Shown here piece after piece: positions 57,356-64,000 of a DNA stretch of 64,000 nucleotides. The stretch spans positions 620,001 to 684,000 of the forward strand of contig NZ_LR215037.1 of the NCBI RefSeq assembly GCF_900660665.1, in the 5' to 3' direction. Numbering within the stretch: the first letter of the stretch is position 1; every line of letters begins with the position of its first letter. A program made the translations under genes and the position numbers. The stretch is from Mycoplasmopsis maculosa (GTDB lineage: Bacteria > Bacillota_I > Bacilli_A > Mycoplasmatales > Metamycoplasmataceae). The notes beneath the pieces are model-generated. The model had not been told where the DNA came from and did not search any database. It was given only the letters and a program-made list of their open reading frames with translations.

Positions 57356-60262
57356 ATGAATAAGAAAAATAAAATTATTTTATTAAGTTCAATAACAAGT
57401 ACTACTATTCCGATAGTAGCTATTTCTTGTTCAACTAATTTTCACACGTCACAAAATTATGATTTAGGATTAGTTAGTGAGCCTATTAACTCTTTAAACT
57501 ATATTAAATTTTCTTCAGTTAATAGAATATTGCCTTCTTTAGTGGAGTCTCCATTAAAATCAGGTCCAAATGAAGCATTAAAAAGAATATTAAGCTTACC
57601 AGAAATACCTATGGGTGCTTATGTTAATAGCGAAGTTCTTGATGAAAAAGAAGAAAGATTAGGTGTTACATCTTTGGATAAATATATACAAAATAATTCT
57701 GCTCCAACAACTGTAACAACTAGATTTTATCCTTTAGATCAATTCGGTTCTACTACAGGTACATTAAGTAGCGACAGCTCAGAGTATCAACCAGTAAGTG
57801 TAATTATGCTTAATAATAGAATACAAAGTATGAATTTATTATTAAATAATGGTGAAAGTAAATGAAGCAATAATGATCCGGTTACCGCTGATGATTATAT
57901 AGATGCTATGCATTATATTTTAGATTTATCAACAGGTAGTCAAAAACTTACTTCTATTTTACAAAGAAAGTTCGAACAAGCAGAAGAATTAATTGAAGCT
58001 CAACATGAATATATTAAAGAATTTGGTATATCATATAAGAACCCATTTGCCTATCCAGAAGTTAAATTAGATAAAAACGGTAATTCTTATTATGATGTTT
58101 TTAATGAAAATTACAAACCTTTTGCTTCACAAATAGAAGATATTATAAAATATAGAAAAGAAAATAATTTACCAATTGATTCTTCTTCTATTGAAAATTT
58201 AAAAAACAAAGAAAAAGAATTGTTAAATAAATTAAAAAAATCAGCTTTAGGATTAGGATTATTTTCTGGCAGGTTATATTGAAATCACTCAAATAGAGAA
58301 ATTTTAGAAGCAATACCATATTCTCCTGATTTTAATGAAAATGATAATGAAACAGTAATTATGTTAAAAAACCCTGAATATTCACTTTCAAAATATTCTG
58401 AAGCAGAACTTAAGTCAATACCTCAAAGAATTGCTGTTAAAATAAAAAAATATTTATATTCAGACCCAAGACAAACATTTTCAGAATTATTTAAAAATTT
58501 AACAAGAGATGCTAAAAAATTAAAAACAAGAATGACTGTTTCTTATTCAAAAGAGAAAGAGGAAGAATATAATGTTGCAGTAAATTCATTATATAGAGGT
58601 AATACATTAGACAATGAATTTACAAATAATTTAAATCCAAAACATTATAGACATAATAGATTATTTGCACTTGACGAATATTCATTAAGAGTAGAGTATC
58701 AATCTTATCAACCAACATCACTTTCTAACGCTGTGTCTGATTTAAACTCTAATTTAATTCCTATAAACAGAAAATTTGTAGAGTTAAATGGTGGTATCGC
58801 AGATTTTGGTTTAGACAAAAGCAAATTTTTGACAAATGGTGCGTTTAACATAGAAGATATTGAATTAGGTCCACAAGGCTATGTTATTTTAAATAAGAAT
58901 GTTCAATATTATTCTTCAGATAAAACATCAAGTAATAAAATTAAAATCCTATTTAGTTCAGATCCAAATTTAAATGCAACATTATATGATGATAAATTTA
59001 TAGCATCAACAAGGATACCTGCTGTACAACAATTAAATTACTGAGTTGATCCAGAAAAAAGAAAATATATGAGAAAATCTGCTGGTTTCGGGACTATTGC
59101 TTTAGCATTTAATTTAGATAAGGAAACCAATAGCAAATCACCATTACAAGATTCAAACCTTAGAAATGCTATTTATTATGCTATTAATAGAAATGAAATG
59201 TTAAATATAGTAGGATGAAATTCATCATATCCTGTTATAACATGAACGGCTTTTGGTCAAGGCGCTTCTGCTTTTGGTGATCCAATAGAAATTGCTTTTG
59301 ATCATGAAGTTATGAAAACTAAAATAAATGATAAAGAGTTTCCAATTCAAAATTACACTCACTTAGACCATTTATCTAAAAACTATAATTTTGAACATGT
59401 TGATAGAACAGATAAAGCCTTTGATTTGGAAATTGCTAGAGGATATTTAGAGTTATTTAAAAAATCTAATCCTGATATTAAAAAAGTAGATTTAAAATAT
59501 ATTTCAAACTCTTCAGATGAACAGCAACATGCAGGTATAGCATTGCAAGATTTTATGGCTAAAGCTTTTGGTGATTTTGTTAACATAGAAATAAAAAGTT
59601 TACCAGAGAATGTCTATGAAGATTTTAGAACTAAAGGTGAGTATGATATCTTGTATAAAAACTTTGATGCATTTGGAACAGATGCTTATTCTTATGTAAG
59701 AGTATTTTTTAAAACAGATGAAATAGATACTAAAAATCAAAAAAATACAGGTTTTAGAAATAACCCTGCAGGATCTTGAGTTTATGCTAATTATTTTGAA
59801 GAATTAGGCTATAAAATTGATGAGAATGGAATAATTACTAGCTCAAATAATTTAAAAGCTGATGAAACAAGAAAAAGATTGAGAATTGATCTTAAGGTAT
59901 GAAACAAAATACTTGAACTTGTATTTAAAGGCAAAAAAGTTTATGATAAAGAATTAAAGGCAGAAAGAATAGAAAATGATAATGAATTTTCAGAAAGATA
60001 CTTAAGATTCTTTTCTAATAACTTTACTCAATCAGAAATAAAAGAAGGATGAACAGAACAAAATGCGTTTGCTATTATCGCAGCATTAGAAAAAATAGTT
60101 AGAGATGGAGCACCGGTAATTCCATTGATGGAAGTTGATACATTTTGAGAAATATCTCGTGTTAACGGTACAGATAGTTTGTTTACTTACTCATTGCAAT
60201 TTGCATACGATACAATCAATCCACCTAAGCCAAATTTACCTACTCAAATAAAAGGACAATAA
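57356..60262 (+). CDS. oppA: Oligopeptide-binding lipoprotein OppA
   Basis: 968 residues. Lipoprotein signal peptide with Cys 25 (VAISC). The domain is the extracellular solute-binding family 5 type: NLRNAIYYAINRNEML in the typical helix, GYVILNKNVQYY, a C-terminal lobe ending PTQIKGQ. It is longer than the roughly 540-residue E. coli protein, as in other mycoplasmas. AAGGAG upstream overlaps the TAA of the giant gene. It captures peptides for the Opp transporter. The M. hominis OppA has ecto-ATPase activity; I did not identify Walker motifs here. Confidence 0.93.
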
Positions 60263-60266
60263 TATT

Positions 60267-61352
60267 ATGAAAGAAAATAATAATAAAAATAACTATTTCA
60301 TAGATGATTTAGTTGAAATTCAACATTATAAAAAAATAGAAGAAAATCCATCATCTATTGATTTTAGATATAAAAAAGAAACTAAGAAAAAAACTTTTAA
60401 ATCTTTTTTTAGACCTACTAGTCCTTTATCAAAAGGTTTATTAAGAACATTTTTAATTTTAGGTGAATTTCTTTTAATTGCTTTTATTGTTGTAACTATA
60501 ACATTCTTTTTAATAAATTCTGTTCCCGGATCAACTGGTTTAACTTCAGGTTTAGACGAAGCGGCAGCTAAGGCAGTTGCAGAAAAATATGGATTAGATA
60601 AACCACTTTATATTAGATATTTTTATTACTTAGGCAACATTATTAAATTTGATTTTGGTGTATCGCTTAGTGTGTTTCCAGGAAAAAACATTAATGATTT
60701 TGTTTGAATAAGATTTTATAAAAGTTTTTTAATAGGAATATTTTCAGTTGCACTAACGCTACTTATCGGTATTCCATTAGGTGTATATGTTGGTATGAAT
60801 CCAGATAAATTGCCAGATCATATAGCTACACTTGTTGTTTCAGTGTTTTCTTCTATACCTTCTTTAATATTTGCTTTATGACTTGTTTTAATAGGCAGAT
60901 ATGTAAAATTACCTTATTTATTTAATGAAAAAGACATTGCATCTTATATTTTGCCTGGATTGGCATTAAGTTTAGGTTCTATTATTGTTTATATTAAATA
61001 TATTAGAACTGAATTAAATAGAGAGTTAAATTCTCAACATTCAAAATTTTGTTATCTTAAAGGTGTTTCAAAACGTCGTTTCGTTTGAACTCATGCGTTA
61101 AAACCTGCTTTATTTCCAATAGCAACATTTTTCCCAGTTGTAATATTTGGTAGCTTTATTGGTTCATTATTTATAGAACAAATATTCTTTATTACAGGAA
61201 GTGGTGGATTACTATTAAACGCTATCACATCAAAGGATTACAATATTATTTTATTTATGGTTACACTATTCTCATTAATTACAATACTTTCATATACAAT
61301 GCGTGACGCATTATATGTAGCTATTGATCCACGTGTAAGAAAGAGAGGTTAA
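60267..61352 (+). CDS. oppB: Oligopeptide ABC transporter permease OppB
   Basis: 361 residues. A charged cytosolic N-terminus (about 1-62) precedes six helices. The conserved GLDKPLYIRYFYYLGNI and the EAA loop (SKFCYLKGVSKRRFVWTHALKPA) of the DppB/OppB family are present. It starts 4 bases after the oppA stop. Confidence 0.97.
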
Positions 61353-61356
61353 TTTT

Positions 61357-62367
61357 ATGGGTGTTAAAGAATGATTCAAAAATCATAATGATAGAGTTAA
61401 AAAAAGAACTCAGAGCCCTACAAATGAGCTAGGTAAGTCAATTGCTCCTAATCCTTTCTTACAGCCTTTACAATATAAAAGATGGGAAATGATAGGTAAT
61501 TTATTAGAATTTCATGAAACAAGCAGAATGAAAAAAAGACAAAATGCATTTGTTGAATTTTTCTATCGTTTTAGTAGATCTTTTGCGGGTGTATTTGGCT
61601 TTGTAACATTATTATTAATTGTTATACTAGCCATAATAATTCCATTAGTTACTAAATATAATCCTAAATTAGTTAACGTTGATGAAAGATATTATACTTT
61701 CTTTACGCAAGGACATATATTAGGAACTGATAGTGTTGGTAGAGATATTTGAGCTAGATTATGATATGGCCTCAGATTCTCTCTTGCACTTAGTTTCGTG
61801 GCAACATTTATTCAAGTTGCAGTTGGTCTAGTTATTGGAATTATGATGGGGCATTTTAGAATATTTGATAAAATAATGACCTTTATTATAAAGATAATTT
61901 CAAATGTTCCATCAATAATAATTCTTATTGTTATAACTATTATTTTAAGACCAACATTTATGGTAATGGTATTTGCTTTATCATTTACTTCATGAGCAGG
62001 TATAGCAAACCAAATGCGTTCACAAGTTTTAAGAGCTAAATCATTTGAATGAGTTAGTGCTTCAAAAATATTAGGGACTCCAACATATAAAATACTTGCT
62101 AATTATTTACCAGTTTTAATTCCTTTATTAATTACAGAAATAGTCTTTCATATCCCTGGGATTATTTTAAGTGAAACATCCTTAGCGTTCATAGGTTTGA
62201 GTATTCCTAATGAACCAACATTAGGAAATTTAATTAGCGAAGGTTCAAAAATATTTACTACTTACCCAAGATATGTTTTAATTCCATCATTTATATTAAT
62301 TTTAGTGACAACATCAATTCAATTAATGGCTAATGCTGTTCAAGATAGTTTATTAAGACAAAGATAG
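61357..62367 (+). CDS. oppC: Oligopeptide ABC transporter permease OppC
   Basis: 336 residues. N-terminal cytosolic part of about 75 residues, then six helices; family motif HILGTDSVGRDIWARLWYG and EAA loop SAKILGTPTYKILANYLPV. Pairs with OppB. Four bases after the oppB stop. Confidence 0.97.
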
Positions 62368-62375
62368 GTTAAATT

Positions 62376-63890
62376 ATGAAAAATAACAAGATTAAATCAA
62401 ATAATTTGTTAAATACATACGGTTATACTAAAAAATTTAAAAAACATATCTTATATAAAAATAAACCAGAACCATTAGACTTATTAGAAATAAAAAATGA
62501 CTCTAAAAAAGGATTTTTAAGAGCTTTTAAAGATTTTTGAATTGATTTTGGAAGAAAAACAAAAACAGTTTTTAAGTGATTTATAAATTTATTTAGAAAA
62601 AATAAAATCGAAGAACCAATTGTTGACGTTTTTGAAGGAACTAAACAAGAAATGGTATTTGGTGAAATGACAAATGTAGCTGCTGAAATAAAAGATATAT
62701 ACTTAACTTTTAGAAATCCAGCTAATCCAAAAGAGAAAAATTTAGTTTTGAGAGGACCTTCTTTAAAAATTTATGAAGGTAAAGTTCATGCTTTGATTGG
62801 TGAATCAGGTTCAGGAAAATCAGTTATAACTTCTTTACTTTATGGTTTAACTGGTGCTAACTCAATAATTGAAAGTGGGTCTATAAAACTTTATGGTTTA
62901 GAGGTGCATAATTTTACAGATTTTAATTGAGAAAAAACTAAGCTAAGAGGAAGAATTGTATCAGCAGTTTTTCAAAATCCTATGTCCATACTTGACCCTA
63001 CTATGAAAGTTGGAAAACAAATAATGGAAGGTATGCTCGTTAATAAGCTTGTTAAAAATAAAAAAGAAGCTTATGATGAAGCTATAAAATACTTAACATT
63101 GACAAAAATTAACAATCCAGAGAAAGTTATGAAAGCATACCCACATGAACTTTCTGGAGGTATGATTCAACGTATTGCAATTGCAGCTATTGTTTCACTT
63201 AAACCAAAAATTTTAGTTATGGATGAACCTACAACAGCATTAGATCCAACAGTTCAAGCGTTAGTTCTTGATATTATTAGAGAACTTCAAGAAAAATTTA
63301 ATATAGCAATAGCATTTATTACTCATGATTTAGGTGTTGTTGCTTCTATTAGTGATTTTATAAATATTATGTATGCAGGACAAATAATAGAAACTGGTAC
63401 AAAAGAAGAAATTTTATTAAATCCACAACACCCATATACATGAGGTTTAATTGTTTCTATGCCAGATTTTAATAAAGGATCAAAACTTCAAGTTATTAGA
63501 GGTGCAGTGCCTTCAAATTTAAATGCAATAAAAGGAGATGCTTTTGCAGTTCGGAACGATTATGCATTAGGTATCGATTTTGAAGAAGAACCTCCTTTTT
63601 ATCAAATTTCACCTACACATTATGTAAAAAGTAATTTATTAAGTGAAAATGCTCCAAAATATAATCCACCAAAAATAATTGCTAATTTATGAAAAAAATA
63701 TAATATGAAATTAGATTCTATATACGGTCAAAATAATTATTTTGTAGATGAAGAAACTTTTAACAATTTTCAAAAATTAGCAGACGAACATAATAATTTA
63801 GTAGATTCTTTAATTAATGAAAGAAATGAAATAATTTCAAAAAGACAAGAGGATGAAAAGACAAAAAAGAAAGGAACTAAATATGAGTAA
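62376..63890 (+). CDS. oppD: Oligopeptide ABC transporter ATPase OppD
   Basis: 504 residues, longer than the usual 330-360. About 100 N-terminal residues form a basic, membrane-proximal extension before the ABC domain. Walker A GESGSGKS near 143, signature LSGGM, Walker B ILVMDEPTTALDP, and the C-terminal oligopeptide/dipeptide region (NPQHPYTWGL). The tail ends in a charged, coiled-coil-like stretch. It overlaps the start of oppF by 8 bases. Confidence 0.97.
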
Positions 63891-64000
63891 ATACTATATT
63901 GAAAAAGGCAAATATGGAAAAATTCAATATCGTGAAATAGTTCCTGGAACAGATGAAATGTTAAATGCATATCCTGAAAAAGAATCAATTGTAGAAATTA
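63883..64000 (+). CDS. oppF: Oligopeptide ABC transporter ATPase OppF (partial, 5' end)
   Basis: Only the first 39 codons lie in the window. ATG at 63883 with AAGGAA upstream; reads to EKESIVEI, the usual start of the ABC domain. Identity rests on place after oppD and this beginning; the Walker motifs are beyond the window. Confidence 0.85.
   Translation, partial: MSKYYIEKGKYGKIQYREIVPGTDEMLNAYPEKESIVEI

Noticed and set aside
62376-62651. Separate small gene before the OppD domain
   Set aside because: The frame is continuous through TGA tryptophans into the ABC domain, so it is an N-terminal extension.

Overview
The window comes from a very AT-rich mollicute that reads TGA as tryptophan. 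Almost every conserved gene (ftsH, yidC, dnaA, dnaN, serS, argS, cysS, opp) is uninterrupted only under genetic code 4. The gene content points to the hominis-type mycoplasmas: a P80/P60/hinT locus, Opp genes, many lipoproteins, large coiled-coil surface proteins and an IS30-family element that duplicates an inverted repeat. I cannot name the species. No rRNA, tRNA, CRISPR array or prophage is visible.

Layout. 1-1463: 5' part of a minus-strand membrane-anchored coiled-coil protein. 1464-2033: non-coding DNA with a cluster of hairpins and a 21-codon metallothionein-like gene. 2034-3457: an intact IS30-family (IS1630-like) element inserted into a terminator. 3494-7309: hit locus (P80-like, P60-like lipoprotein, HinT). 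7372-7959: a short LicD-like protein. 8079-17045: MacB/FtsX-type ABC exporter with a 2663-residue permease. 17135-17847: two small membrane proteins, one a TM2-domain protein. 17910-23580: ftsH, tilS, pth and recD2. 23581-23773: likely replication origin. 23774-26639: dnaA, dnaN and an S4-domain gene. 26715-30280: operon lplA, alpha/beta hydrolase, PQ-loop membrane protein, asnA. 30468-37091: ABC ATPase, lipoprotein, permease and three related lipoproteins with overlapping or nearly overlapping reading frames. 37102-40472: a four-helix membrane protein, yidC, rnpA, rpmH. 40661-41932: serS. 41956-42957: rpmG, secE and a frameshifted nusG. 43066-47282: cysS, rlmB, a SigH-like sigma factor gene, argS. 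47577-57347: a 3256-codon gene for a surface protein with PDxFFG and HExxH motifs, broken by two in-frame TAA codons. 57356-64000: oppA, oppB, oppC, oppD and the start of oppF.

How it fits together. From dnaA leftwards nearly all genes are on the minus strand, as expected if replication leaves bidirectionally from about 23.6 kb. The usual rpmH-rnpA-yidC neighbours of dnaA lie about 15 kb away. The putative surface metalloprotease gene runs directly into oppA, whose ribosome binding site overlaps its stop codon, suggesting a coupled unit that cuts external protein and imports the peptides. The order cysS-rlmB-sigma-like-(argS)-rpmG-secE-nusG matches the Bacillus cysS-rlmB-yacP-sigH-rpmG-secE-nusG block, which supports reading the unassigned 199-residue protein as a divergent SigH. 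Two conserved genes are interrupted: nusG by one missing A in a homopolymer and the giant surface gene by two stops. Either the sequence has local errors or this strain has lost or recodes these genes.
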